From the NCBI RefSeq assembly GCF_020509005.1, contig NC_063012.1:6944001-7008000 (forward strand): a stretch of DNA of 64,000 bases, in the 5' to 3' direction. Below are positions 45,901 through 54,827 of the stretch, one piece after another (within the stretch, counting starts at the first letter, position 1; the number at the start of each line of letters is the position of its first letter). The translations under genes and the position numbers were made by a program. This DNA is from Fulvia fulva (lineage: Eukaryota; Ascomycota; Dothideomycetes; Mycosphaerellales; Mycosphaerellaceae). The notes under the pieces are model-generated. The model made no database searches, was not told where the DNA came from, and saw only the letters and a program-made list of their open reading frames with translations.

Positions 45901-46247
45901 GGAATCGCAGGTGGTTCGGGAGGCTCCGGCGTGTGGTTGTCTCTTCGCCTTCTGGGTCTGCCAGCGGTTAAGCCAACTTTGCGCGTACTATCGGTAGCCT
46001 TCGGCTCTGTCTCCTGCTCTGCCGCTGCTGGCGGATCTGACTGCTTCTTTTGCTCTTCATGTCGCGGCTCTATCGACGGTGTGTGTGAATGATCAGAGGG
46101 AGGATGGGGTCCGCGTGCATCGTTCTGACATGGGGCATGTCTGCTGAAGCATCGGACTTGTTCTCGAGGAAAGGCTCTCGATCGTGAGGCGCCTCGTGCT
46201 CGACTGTTACTTGCCAGGCGGACGCCTTGACGTGCGACGGGTTTCAT
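42930..46247 (-). CDS. Mitochondrial-type AAA ATPase with C-terminal Msp1/katanin-like AAA module
   Basis: A single exon encodes 1105 aa from ATG 46247; an in-frame ATG at 46388 would give 1152 aa. The 46247 start begins MKPVARQGVRLASNSRARG, an Arg/Ser-rich, acid-free leader typical of mitochondrial import, so I prefer it. A Pro/Thr/Glu-rich linker and an acidic tract (EEDEEDEFDEDEEDED, about 45185-45232) follow. The AAA module is near the C-terminus: Walker A GPPGTGKT (about 43715-43740), Walker B CIVFIDEADA (about 43552-43582), sensor VASNRPFDMDDAVLRRLPRR with paired arginines, and a C-terminal lid (YSGSDLKNLC). It resembles the Msp1/ATAD1/spastin clade; family members extract or remodel proteins with ATP. 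The long N-terminal region is fungal-specific and of unknown function. Confidence 0.85.
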   Translation of the reverse strand: MKPVARQGVRLASNSRARGASRSRAFPREQVRCFSRHAPCQNDARGPHPPSDHSHTPSIEPRHEEQKKQSDPPAAAEQETEPKATDSTRKVGLTAGRPRRRRDNHTPEPPEPPAIPQWFLDHNVKLYLDTEQPNRSAKNAQILRCVDRETGHTLFTVPNYEAWPGGLQPAKAATPKKKALDQSFFDSKFAAPHSETPPETQPKATTETPAPTISTPPSDEAYNDVNPHALLRWVLLEAETAIIAGYSASREAAQASSTAASRVDVSLICPDSDSHDQMDSIVDDLANITRSNVIRIDASDFADLTADYVGATSDAVGSFSNLAYDVFDGYTSKSSQPGRLMEEDEEDEFDEDEEDEDSSRHNASDFPPGRLTTLDWLRQAILKSPGVGKALGKMDGIAIPFGMTMIAKMGPGGPSPFRSLSNADAPWDETRLQALLNSLLDAPMQKLEKQPPSGTDSLHYRLKESSPVVHHRDSMTAADVSYQALWRAWRSSRSCWLPDVAGLIAGHVNRLMGPEGALKLEAAGQGTTLTPSRSETTRTIVHVRDLKDVCDARMGDAIVRNLVRVVQKRRKAGNAVIIVGTTAQHFGSASFASFGQDTDETEFRSIVVPPFFSMSKSAQTQLASEGLALENTTDSTYRRILEINIRNIQSMLRRLRPGDETDLFSESSLRQLHFAETRTMGQKVMAFDQVQRLVLTAIGLSQEHATSEVVNASHIGLAAFITAKADRTQRAWSEYNMEKATSAARDRAQVAQGFREDADKGSARIEKLKKNCNSHESRLLGGVVDAQNIKTGFQQVHATPETIDALKTMTSLSLLRPDAFKYGVLAADRLPGLMLYGPPGTGKTLLAKAVAKESKATVLEISGAQVYEKYVGEGEKMVKAVFSLAKKLSPCIVFIDEADAIFGSRSSAGNRNTHREIINQFLREWDGMDLHNVFIMVASNRPFDMDDAVLRRLPRRILIDLPVAKDRESILGIHLKDEQLDDTVNLSSLAEQTPLYSGSDLKNLCVSAALACVREENELASSKEDDKDFKLPEKRTLSSSHFEKAIREISASISEDMGSLVAIRKFDEQYGDRKGRKKKTTYGFGTGDAGTVDENAALVRPRPPP

Positions 46248-46388
46248 TCGAGTAAAGGCGGTAGGTTGATGTAGGTTGCAAACAATTGGACCCTCACCCA
46301 AATCTTTGGACCAGCTTGCATAACCAGTGTACACGCTCGCGGCTCGTGCTTGTGCATGGTCATGTCCGGCGTTAAGACCGAAGTGCAC

Positions 46389-47741
46389 ACTTCGTCGACC
46401 TCACATTACCATAGCTACACTACCACCGACAACGATGCGTTCGAAGTGGAATCCAACTAGGAAACAGCTCCGTCGACCAGAGCAATAATAGAACCCACGA
46501 GCAAATGATCCATGGCGGGAGGGATGTCTAGGAACACAACGCGCGACTTTCGCGATTGCGACCAACATGTCACCTTCCCAAGGCCGGCCCTGAGAGCAGC
46601 TTGGACGACCGAACGACTCTCGAGTCACGCCTGAGCTCGCAATAATCAGCTATCCGAATTTCGGAGCGGCCGCGGCAGTCGTAGCTGCCTTCCTTCCACA
46701 TCCGACAAATGGGCTGGACGAGAATGACAAGCAGCATCCTCGCGGTGGGGTATTCTTGACTGCAATAAGTCAGCTATGCGGCGAGTCTCATAATGAGACG
46801 CATCAAAAGGGCCAATCATATTGTCAAAGTCCTCTACTTGGAGACATCCACCATTCACTTCCAAGCTGCGCACGTGCTTCAAGCAACCTCCAGTCAAGGT
46901 TCGAAAGTATTCATCTCACCACACAGACTACTCGCTCCTCTGCCACGAGCCCACAAACAAGTCTGCCACGCACCTGAACTTCCTTATTTGCCATGTCGCC
47001 CTACACCTTACCTCGACCCGCGCCACCATGCCATACACTCAACCGAAGCTGAAAGTCAGTACTTCTGATCACGATTACGCTAGGCGGCCAGTCTTGATGA
47101 TTCCGGGCTGGCTCGACCCGCGACGACCCGCGATAGCGACCTTGTGTCTACTCGAGGTCGAGGAGCAAAATACCGCGGTTCTCCACTGTTGCACGGCAAT
47201 GGCGCCGGTTAATGGCATCTTGTTGTTGGCGTGATGTCGAGGCGGGATTGGGGTGAGGACCCAGGTATGTATGCAGCGACTCTCTGGGGACTCGGCTGAA
47301 GACTGGTGCAGGCAGTGTGCCACTGCCTCATCAGACCCAGACTGGAGCAACACTCGTGCTTCGCACCCTTTTCATGAGTGCTTTCGCGATGCGCCTGAGG
47401 CTAGAGAAGAAGTCGGTACTTCGTACGTATGGCCTTCGTAGATAGCTCCGCATCACGAGAAGCACAGTAGTGAGAATACCTACATGTTGGCTTCATTTGG
47501 AACTTCTTCGACTCGGCCTTCTGCAACCAGCCTCTCCATCTATGTATTCGTTCCATCAACAACGGTAAGTGATATGGTCGAGAGCCACTCACATCACGCA
47601 GAGTACTGCCAGTTTGAAAGTATCCGTCTAGTGACTGAAAGTTGCCCAAATGTAGGCCTGGTGACCTGATCTGAACCTTCATATACGAGCCTAGTCCCTG
47701 CGTTCCCACATCACCCAGAAAGCACAAAAGCAGAAGATCTC
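46389..47741. other. Gene-poor interval upstream of the AAA ATPase gene
   Basis: About 1.35 kb without a gene I can support. The left end should contain the AAA ATPase promoter. Several short open frames on both strands (46646-46897, 46821-47234, 47401-48054 minus) have no signal peptide, domain or conserved motif that I recognise. Base composition is normal, with no RIP bias. Confidence 0.45.
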
Positions 47742-47832
47742 GGGCAATTAGATCAGTGGTAGATCGTCTGTTTCGCAGCCTCACAGCAACGTGAAGTACA
47801 GAAGGCCCTCGGTTCAATCCCGAGATTGTCCA
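47742..47832 (+). tRNA. tRNA-Ala (anticodon CGC) with a 19-nt intron
   Basis: The cloverleaf can be drawn in full. Acceptor stem GGGCAAT (47742-47748) pairs with ATTGTCC (47825-47831), with discriminator A at 47832. The D stem is GATC/GATC with loop AGTGGTA. The anticodon stem is TCTGT (47767-47771) with ACAGA (47798-47802). The loop is TT-CGC-A then, after the intron, T. The T arm is CTCGG-TTCAATC-CCGAG. The 19-nt intron occupies 47778-47796, right after position 37, the canonical place. The third acceptor pair is G3:U70, the identity element of alanine tRNA, which supports the CGC anticodon call. CCA is not encoded. A and B boxes are internal; a T5 run at 47874-47878 could end transcription. 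Confidence 0.92.
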
Positions 47833-48233
47833 TTTATGCGCGCATGCTTGCGGTAGACTGGTGTGGTTCGTTCTTTTTGAATCTCGATGGTGCCACTCAT
47901 TATGTTTCCAATAGCGTCTACTTCGATGCTGGCATTGGAGTACGGTACAGACTGCAGTTACGTCTTTTGCTCGGAAATCGGGGAATCCTGAATCATGTAG
48001 CCATAAGATGGGTCCTGGGGGCAATAATCTTTCGAATCCGTGTGGTTTGTCCAAAGGTATTCAAGCACCAAGACAGCATCTTTCTACCATCTATGATTCA
48101 TGCAGTATCAATCCACTGCAGTGTGCAAGCCATCTATATCCTACCCCTGGAACTCCATAACTCATCGCTCGCCTGTGCTGGGTATCTCATCTATGCTATG
48201 CTTGCTCATACGACGAGTCCACCTCTTCCATGC
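47833..48233. other. Interval between tRNA-Ala and nicotinate phosphoribosyltransferase
   Basis: These 401 bp contain the likely Pol III stop (T5 at 47874-47878) and the 3' region of the minus-strand NAPRT gene. An open frame on the + strand starting at 47826 continues into the antisense of the NAPRT gene and is judged a shadow. Confidence 0.45.
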
Positions 48234-49610
48234 TTAGCCGTCGTTCTTATCCCAGCGATGGGCCTCATTGCCACCCTCCCAGATCTTCTCGTTGTAGCCG
48301 ACGGCCTCCTTGACCGAACGCATGAACTCCTCATTGCCCATGTTCTTACCCTTGTCATCGCTGAGCTTGATCGCATATCTACCGTTGGCACGACTGAGTT
48401 TGATCACGATGTTGAGCGGTACACTCTTCTCGTTGGTACTCAGATTCTTGAAATCGTTTGTGAAGAAAGTGCCCACGCCGAAACTTGGAGTCAGACCTGC
48501 AGCCTCCGTCGCCTCCTTGTACTGAATGCAGCGGTCGATGTTGAGGCTATCAGAGAATACGATGATCTTCTTATCCTTGATACCCTGGCTATCGTAGTAC
48601 TTGCGCATCATCTTGATGTATTCGACTGGATCGCCAGAGTCTTGACGAACACCACTGAAGATGTGCGCGTAGTTTGGCTCGTTCCCATGAATGTTGTCGG
48701 TTTCGCCACTCTGTGGTGCTGGGCGTGAGAAAGCTCTGAGGAATGAGGGTGTGCCGAACGTGTCTGTCAGTGCGATAGCTAGCACGCCACGACCGAATGT
48801 GCCCGTCCAGTACTGCATTGCAGCCTCGTTCGCGTTGGCATAGTCTTGGGTAATGGCAGCGATGCCCATGAACCACTCGTGTGCAACGGTACCGCTCGGG
48901 TTGACACCATACTTCATGGCCATGTGAACATTGGATGTACCTGTCCACTTGCCCTTCCAGTCTTTACCGTTGCTCTCGGACTCTTTCTGAGCTTCGATCA
49001 AGCCATCCATGACCATCTCGTGCGTCTTGTAGTCTCTGCGCCTCCTGCTGCCGAACTCGCTGAAGACACACCCTGCTTCAATAAGTCGCTCACCCTTGCG
49101 CTTTGCGTTCTCGACCTGACCTTCGTGGCTCCAGGCGGTGTCCACGAACTTGAAATAGGCCTCGGAAGTGAGTGCAAGCAGCGGAATCTCGTACAGTATC
49201 GTGTCCTTCCAGACGCCATGTACAGACAGATCGATGTCGCCAGGGTGGTCTTCCGAGACGTCGCCAGTCTTCACGGATGTGAAACTAAGCTTGACCTGTT
49301 CCGAGGGATGCAGACGGAAAGTCCTCAGGAACTCCAAGTACTCTGTGGTGAGGTATGGGCATGTCTTCTTCAGCCAAGCAATCTCCTCGTATGTGACCCT
49401 GATGTTCTCGAGCTTATCGATTTGCTCTTGTAGCCATGTGTATGCTTTCTTGGTCAAGCGCTTCTCTGGTGTGCGATTGGTGAACTGGTAGCTGACTGGC
49501 GTGTCTGGAAAGTACTTGAGCACGGCGCATTGCATGGTCAGCTTGTAGAGGTCGGTGTCGAGGAGGGAGAAGATGCCCTCCGGAGTGTCTTGGCCATCGA
49601 TTGGTGCCAT
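48234..49610 (-). CDS. NPT1: Nicotinate phosphoribosyltransferase
   Basis: First enzyme of the Preiss-Handler NAD+ salvage route: nicotinate plus PRPP (with ATP hydrolysis) gives nicotinate mononucleotide. A single exon encodes 458 aa from ATG 49610 (MAPIDGQDTPEGIFSLLDTDLYKLTMQ in parts); an in-frame ATG at 49685 would add 25 residues not typical of the family. Family motifs: SLLDTDLYKLTMQ, YQFTNRTP, FSEFGSRRRRDYKTHEMVM, GTSNVHMA, then SGTVAHEWFMG, which includes the His that is phosphorylated during catalysis. Further: LTDTFGTPSFLRAF, SGVRQDSGDP, and FGVGTFFTND near the C-terminus. Length and motif order match fungal NPT1. The upstream 554 bp is shared with the divergent Sym1-like gene. Confidence 0.96.
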   Translation of the reverse strand: MAPIDGQDTPEGIFSLLDTDLYKLTMQCAVLKYFPDTPVSYQFTNRTPEKRLTKKAYTWLQEQIDKLENIRVTYEEIAWLKKTCPYLTTEYLEFLRTFRLHPSEQVKLSFTSVKTGDVSEDHPGDIDLSVHGVWKDTILYEIPLLALTSEAYFKFVDTAWSHEGQVENAKRKGERLIEAGCVFSEFGSRRRRDYKTHEMVMDGLIEAQKESESNGKDWKGKWTGTSNVHMAMKYGVNPSGTVAHEWFMGIAAITQDYANANEAAMQYWTGTFGRGVLAIALTDTFGTPSFLRAFSRPAPQSGETDNIHGNEPNYAHIFSGVRQDSGDPVEYIKMMRKYYDSQGIKDKKIIVFSDSLNIDRCIQYKEATEAAGLTPSFGVGTFFTNDFKNLSTNEKSVPLNIVIKLSRANGRYAIKLSDDKGKNMGNEEFMRSVKEAVGYNEKIWEGGNEAHRWDKNDG

Positions 49611-50164
49611 GTCGTCGGTGGGTTTTGAGGGTGTGTCGGGACGTAGGAGCACGATGGTGATGATGATATGTCCAACGTCGTTCACTGTCCGCCTCGCGTG
49701 GTGGGGCAGATAACGCTGGATTCGAGACGGTACGATGTCTTGTTGGTGGCTGCTAGCTGGAGGGTGAAGAAGAAATTATAGCTGCGCTCATGATGTGTTA
49801 AAACGAATGACTGATGAGGGTGATCCAAGATGGCAATGCAGTGAATAAGTGTTTGTAGACTCAAACGGCGACCACTAAGAGATAGTGGGGCATTGAGGGC
49901 GACTTTGTTTATCCTTGTCGAGCCATGACGTATCCCTGCTCAGGGTCAAGCTCAAGCTCTCATGCGGACTTTCCTAAAACATTACCGACCTTCTGGCGCT
50001 CAGAAACAACACACTTCTTTGCATGCATTGACTTCTTCTTCAGGGGCACTACATATCATTTGCATTGGGATCGCACACACATTCCATTGAAGAGGGATAC
50101 ACTACAGCATCACCGAGGTTCTCAAACCGCCAATCAAGGCCTTATCTCCCAGTGCTCAGTCAAG
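49611..50164. promoter_or_regulatory. Divergent promoter between NPT1 (-) and the Sym1-like gene (+)
   Basis: These 554 bp separate two divergent starts. No gene is seen. Small open frames (for example 49925-50224) lack features and overlap the start of the Sym1-like gene. Confidence 0.5.
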
Positions 50165-50836
50165 ATGTTGCGCTGGTATGTATATCCCTCGAGAACTGCA
50201 GGTGCTGGATCTCTAACATTTTGAATCAGGTACCAAGTCAAACTCGCCTCCTCCCCTCTCCTCACACAATCCATCACCACCGCCGTCTTGTTCGCGACCG
50301 GCGACACCATGGCCCAGCAACTGGTCGAAAAGAAAGGCATCGCTAACAACGAATGGGCCCGCGCCGGCCGCATGGCCCTCTACGGCGGCTGCGTCTTCGG
50401 TCCTGCCGCAACAAAGTGGTTCGGATTCCTTCAGCGCCGCATCAACATCCCCAACCGACCCAACGCGACGATCGTAGCAAGAGTCTTGACAGATCAGACC
50501 GTATTCGCTAGTACGAATCTGTTCTGCTTCTTGTCGAGTATGGCGTTGATGGAGGGAACGGATCCGAAAGAGAAGCTGAAGCAGAGTTATGGAACAGCGT
50601 TGCAAAAGAATTGGATGGTGTGGCCGATTGTCCAGGCAACAAACTTCAAGTTTGTGCCGTTGGAACATCGCGTTCTGGTTGTGAACGTGGTGTCTCTGGG
50701 TAAGTACTATCGCAAGTCTGGGGTGTAGAAGGAAAGCTGACGTTGAATACCAGGCTGGAACTGCTACCTCAGCTACCTCAACAGTGCGCCTAGTGGTACG
50801 CATGACAAGGACGGCGGCGAGCTTCCCCCATCATAA
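50165..50836 (+). CDS. Mpv17/PMP22-family membrane protein (Sym1-like)
   Basis: Three exons: 50165-50175, 50230-50699, 50754-50836, giving 187 aa. Exon 1 is only 11 nt (MLRW, the Trp split by the intron); introns have GTATGT/CAG and GTAAGT/CAG. The joined N-terminus MLRWYQVKLASSPLLTQS is the usual Mpv17 start (short, with a Pro before TM1). Family features: ATGDTMAQQLVE, RAGRMALYGGCVFGPAATKWFGFL, VLTDQTVFAS and the C-terminal [37 protein letters not shown] signature in parts. Four hydrophobic helices are expected. Yeast Sym1 lies in the mitochondrial inner membrane and is needed on ethanol under heat stress. The missing first exon is easy to overlook in automated calls. Confidence 0.93.
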
Positions 50837-51016
50837 ACCTGCGATGCGACGAAGTCATGCAATCACCTACGATCCTACTATTCATCGTTGTACAGTCCTA
50901 CATACCTCGATCCGTTGGTAGCATTAGCGAGGCGTTGAGATACATGGCGTGCGGCTGCAGGACAGACAGCTGCCATGAAGCGATTGGATAGCGTCGATAC
51001 GCAATATTAGCACGCA

Positions 51017-51497
51017 CTACGAAGCTGCCTTAGCCTGAGCTTTCTCTTCCTCCTCGGTCGTCCGGGTCTTGAGTTGGAGAGCGTGAATGCCACCTTCTTG
51101 GGCAAGCTCGTCCTTGAGTAGGGTGTAGACCAAGCGATGGCGGACTGGTTGCATCTTGCCTTTGAAGGAGTCCGAGACGATATTGACTCTGCTAAGTCAT
51201 CAGCAATCATCATTGATCAGATTGACGAGTCCAGTACCTGAAGTGTGTCTCTTTCGAGGTTACGCCTTGCATTGCTTGATGATGGGAGTGCTTGTGTGAG
51301 TCGTTGAAGATTTCGAGAGATGTAGGTGCGAGCGTCTCAGTGACCTGTAGCTTCATCAGTCCCGTCGTAGTAATCTCGCCAGTAACAAGATACGGTACGC
51401 TCGCGGAGCTCGAGAATTCGCTAGCGAATCAATACGAACATATAAATCTACTGACCTTGCTCCTGATGGCATCCTCCATGGGCGTTTGTGAAGCCAT
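51017..51497 (-). CDS. BolA-like protein (Uvi31/BOLA1 type)
   Basis: Three exons: 51497-51456, 51344-51238, 51188-51017, giving 106 aa. Introns use GTCAGT/CAG and GTACTG/CAG. The spliced N-terminus MASQTPMEDAIRSK joins VTETLAPTSLEIFNDSHKH; a second Met (51479) could also serve. The BolA signature is complete: EIFNDSHKHSHH, GVTSKETHFRVNIVSD, FKGKMQPVRHRLVYTLLKDEL. The C-terminus is a short acidic/basic tail (TEEEEKAQAKAAS). BolA proteins pair with monothiol glutaredoxins in iron-sulfur cluster transfer; the KGK/KMQPVRHR part resembles the mitochondrial BOLA1/Uvi31 group. It faces the Sym1-like gene tail to tail, 180 bp apart, and shares a 278-bp divergent promoter with the next gene. Confidence 0.92.
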
Positions 51498-51775
51498 TGC
51501 TGCAAATGTCCGTCTTTGCGCAAGACGTAGTGTACGCGCCAACATTGACAAATTCAAGATCTACTTATGATATAGGTAATGCTCGAAGTACGAGGAGGTC
51601 AGCAAACATCTAAAGAGTTGTGGTTGGTGAAGAAGAGGCGGAGGATCGGAGGTTTCACATGCCGAGATGGATGACTTCACCTTTGATCTACACCAACATA
51701 CCTTGCTCGCACAACAATGGCTGCAAGGCTGCCGCTCATCATACCGCAATGACAATACGATAACACAGCACCGCC

Positions 51776-52612
51776 ATGCCTCCCATCCGCCGCTACCTTC
51801 GCATAACGAAGTTTTCCGTCCTCGAAGTCCGCATATACCTCCACAAGCCTTCGGACGCGTCATGGCTTCTGTCAAGTCGAGACGATGTCCTAGGCAAAGT
51901 GATCCAGGAGGTCAGACCCAAGGTGTTGCCTAAATTGCGAGAAGAGAACGAGATCGCCAAGAAGAAAGGCTCAAAGAAGAAGCGAAACATCAAGGACGTA
52001 GTCGCGACGCCAGAGTTCGAGGTCGCGATCTTCCTCAAGGAGAACAGTACGCGACACAGCTTGCTCACCAAAGAGAAAGAGTTCACGAAGAAGGACAAGT
52101 TCAGGAGTAACAGTGGGAAGCTCACAGGCTGGCTCAACAATAGCGATAACCCCATCAGGATCGATGAGGATGAGGCGCCACCTGAGGCCCTGCAAGAAGA
52201 TGCAGACGAGGACGTCGTGGCGTTGAACGATATACCTGAAGCGCCCGCAAAGGAGAGAAATGATCAAGGCGAAAATGACGACGAAGATGCGCTGTTTGTC
52301 AGCTCTGGTGATGAGGAATTCTTTGCGACACAACGAGCGAAGCCTACGAAGAAGCGGAAACGTGATGAGCGTGAGCGAGAGGATCCCGAAGCTGGAGACG
52401 AGGAGGAATCACAGCAAGATGACAAGAAGAAGTTAGCACTGGATACCTCATATGATGGGTTCAGTATTTATGGCAGGATTCTGTGTTTGATCGTGACGAG
52501 AAAGGGGAAGAAAGCTGCGGAGGCGCCGGTGGGTGGGAGTCAGATGATGGAGCAGTGGGTTAGCACGCAGGCCACGCAGGAGGCTGGTGTTGGAGGCGAT
52601 GAGGATGGATGA
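51776..52612 (+). CDS. Conserved fungal protein of unknown function, basic/acidic, probably nuclear
   Basis: A single exon encodes 278 aa. The N-terminal half (MPPIRRYLRITKFSVLEVRIYL ... LPKLREENEIAKKKG, about residues 1-115) looks globular, with alternating hydrophobic strands and a STRHSLLTKEKEF segment. The middle is very acidic (EDEAPPEALQEDADEDVV, NDDEDALFVSS). A KPTKKRKRDER stretch (about residues 190-200) is a plausible nuclear localisation signal. The C-terminus (SYDGFSIYGRILCLIVTRKGKK) is hydrophobic then basic. I believe similar proteins occur in related fungi, but I cannot name a domain. The base use matches its neighbours, so it is a real gene; function unknown. Confidence 0.75.
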   Translation: MPPIRRYLRITKFSVLEVRIYLHKPSDASWLLSSRDDVLGKVIQEVRPKVLPKLREENEIAKKKGSKKKRNIKDVVATPEFEVAIFLKENSTRHSLLTKEKEFTKKDKFRSNSGKLTGWLNNSDNPIRIDEDEAPPEALQEDADEDVVALNDIPEAPAKERNDQGENDDEDALFVSSGDEEFFATQRAKPTKKRKRDEREREDPEAGDEEESQQDDKKKLALDTSYDGFSIYGRILCLIVTRKGKKAAEAPVGGSQMMEQWVSTQATQEAGVGGDEDG

Positions 52613-53350
52613 GGAGATGGCGAGACGACTCATGATGAGGCATGAATGATGAGACACGGAACACGATACATGAGAAATGAGGAATGACGTGGCTCATACC
52701 CGATACGACAACAGTGCCCGCGACGACCTGGTATATGAACCGACGACTTTGTACAACCAAGGCCCCTACGCTATCGTGGCCATTCAAGTTCACCTTTCGA
52801 CAACGCGAAGTCCTCGGGATCACGAAAAGTATTCCTCGATGCCCGAAGCGTTTGAAAGTGGGCATAACTGGTGCCGGACCATTGACCTCCTGCCATACAC
52901 ATCTCATACGATCTCACTAGAACATCGGAGTAGCTCGTACCAGAGGCATCATCTGTGAAGCATGTCCCGTCGGACTATGGTGCAGACGCTGTACCACTGA
53001 GCTACATGCCCGAAAAGAACCACTCTCTTGTGGTGCTGTTGTTGCTGTTGCTATGGATAGATTAGAACAGGATGGCATATAAGAACTCTGCGTACGGCGT
53101 GCTGGGACTGGGCAAAGAGTCCCTCAATGTTCGTCCTCGAGCGACGTCTGTTCACAGGTCACGGAGCAGCAGTGTTTTGACCAGCTACTGCAGGAACAAA
53201 GTTCGAGCGTGCATGATGTGGCTGGAAGCTGAGCTTGCGGCTGGAGGCTCTAAACAGCTTTACTTGATGAAACATATCTTCTCTCTCCAAGTCTTCTTAC
53301 GGGGCAAACCGGCAGCGCGATGACACCGACCACATCTGCCAGATAACACG
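52613..53350. other. Intergenic region with a tRNA-like fragment
   Basis: These 738 bp contain no gene I can support. A truncated tRNA-like sequence lies at 52958-53011 on the minus strand (separate entry). Small open frames (52677-52958, 53072-53323) show no family features. The right part should hold the promoter of the HET-domain gene. Confidence 0.5.
52958..53011 (-). pseudogene. Truncated tRNA-like fragment (5' half only)
   Basis: On the minus strand the sequence starts GGGCATG, followed by TAGCTCAGTGGTA, a textbook tRNA D-arm/A-box, then CAGCGTCTGCA. CATGCTT 54 nt from the start could pair with GGGCATG, but there is no T arm or B box (GGTTCRANYCC) and the anticodon arm cannot be formed. 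It is too short for a tRNA, so it is a remnant or chance likeness. Confidence 0.5.
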
Positions 53351-54556
53351 ATGGATGTATCACCAGCATTTCCATACCAGCATCTCGAGGACGACCACAT
53401 TCGTCTGATTCAGCTTCTACCGCAAAGTACAGGAACGACTATAGAGTGCTCGATACACCATAGCAAGCTTGAAGAGGCAGAAGACAATTACATCGCGCTA
53501 TCCTACTGCTGGGGAGATTCGACCACCACCGAACTAATCACCTTAGATGGACACCCAATCCGGGTCACTCAGAATCTATGGCACGCTTACACAGCCATCG
53601 TACAGCACCACGATCGCAACGCATACTATTGGATTGATGCACTGTGCGTAAATCAGCAGAACCTTGCAGAGCGGAATCACCATGTTCAGAGAATGGGCAT
53701 GGTCTACTCCACTGCGAAAGCGGTGCACACCTGGCTGGGTTCCGAGGACCACGAGACCGTGATCGCCTTCACTGAGATCGTCTCTAGAGCAAATGCCAAC
53801 ACTTCCACAGGATCCAACCCTCCAGACCAGAGAGCAGCCACTGCGGTAGGAAACCTTGCCTCACGGGAATATTTCAATCGAGCCTGGGTAATCCAGGAAT
53901 TCATTCCAGCACGCAATCTACAAATCCTCTGCGGGCGCTTCACCTGCGACTGGACAGCCCTTGACGCTTGCATAAAAGATATAGAGACATATAGCGGCGT
54001 TGAGATTGACTACACAGTAGGCGCCAACAACCTGCTAGGAGGGCGCGGTGCCCATCTCAATGCGGAGCCAGACACTGCTACACTGAGTCACTGGGAGCGC
54101 TTCTACGGATGTATGATGATCTTCTCGCAGGCGAAATGCTTCGATGCTCGAGATCGTGTCTTCGCCACATTGGACCATCCATGGCTGGAAAGCATACCCG
54201 GTGATATGCTGAGAGTGGACTACTCATTGACGAAGGAAGAAGTCATGCTATCCACTCTGGAGACCTGTGAGCGCATTCGTGTCTTCGAGCGAGAAGTCTC
54301 GTCGGCGGGGCTCAGTGAGGATGACCAGGAATTTGTCGAAGCAATCTGGCAGCAGATGTTCCTGACCATTGGGCAGGCAGGAGTTGACCACGGGAAAAGA
54401 GAATTGAAGCTGTTCAGACATGGGGTTCTGGAGCAGCATGGGTGGGGTTGTTCTCGACTGCCGCTATCGGTTTCGACACAGTCTGGTCGTGAAGTCGATT
54501 GCTCGGGTCCGGTGCTGGCGTTTCTGCTTCAGCTTGCGGAGATACAGACTACTTGA
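53351..54556 (+). CDS. HET-domain (heterokaryon incompatibility) protein
   Basis: A single exon encodes 401 aa. The HET domain lies at about residues 45-195, with its signature blocks YIALSYCWGDSTTTELITLDG, WYWIDALCVNQQN-like (YYWIDALCVNQQNLAERN) and VHTWLG, then FNRAWVIQEF. The C-terminal half (WERFYGCMMIFSQAKCFDARDRVFA and LRVDYSLTKEEVM) is the extension usual in this family. HET proteins trigger a cell-death reaction when genetically different hyphae fuse, and related proteins act in self/non-self sensing; most family members have no known partner. No NACHT/STAND or WD module is fused here. It sits alone on the + strand between a gene-free interval and the mitochondrial carrier gene. Confidence 0.92.
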   Translation: MDVSPAFPYQHLEDDHIRLIQLLPQSTGTTIECSIHHSKLEEAEDNYIALSYCWGDSTTTELITLDGHPIRVTQNLWHAYTAIVQHHDRNAYYWIDALCVNQQNLAERNHHVQRMGMVYSTAKAVHTWLGSEDHETVIAFTEIVSRANANTSTGSNPPDQRAATAVGNLASREYFNRAWVIQEFIPARNLQILCGRFTCDWTALDACIKDIETYSGVEIDYTVGANNLLGGRGAHLNAEPDTATLSHWERFYGCMMIFSQAKCFDARDRVFATLDHPWLESIPGDMLRVDYSLTKEEVMLSTLETCERIRVFEREVSSAGLSEDDQEFVEAIWQQMFLTIGQAGVDHGKRELKLFRHGVLEQHGWGCSRLPLSVSTQSGREVDCSGPVLAFLLQLAEIQTT

Positions 54557-54827
54557 AAAAGAGGTTTCAATCAACAGTACAGACATGTCATAGCGTGATG
54601 TGCCAGATACATGTAGGGAGTCTGCCGTCTACTTGCACCTCTTTTCTTCAATGCGATGCGGCTCTCACTGCTGTCGGCCTTTTCTCGGGAATACAATGTC
54701 AGTCGTGTCGTCACGGCAGCTGTCAAGTACATGTACCTCTCATTCGCACTCACCACCATATCTTCACTTTACAACTGTCGGTAGCATGATGTCGCATGTA
54801 GCCGCTTGATAGGTGATAGGGGAGGCA

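Noticed and set aside
47401..48054. 217-codon open frame on the minus strand
   Set aside because: It runs across the tRNA-Ala gene and has no recognisable domain, signal or family composition.
47826..48728. 300-codon open frame on the + strand
   Set aside because: Most of it is antisense to the well-supported NPT1 gene, its start overlaps the end of the tRNA, and it shows no domain; a shadow of codon bias in NPT1.
52958..53011. Functional tRNA on the minus strand
   Set aside because: No T arm/B box and no usable anticodon stem; kept only as a fragment.
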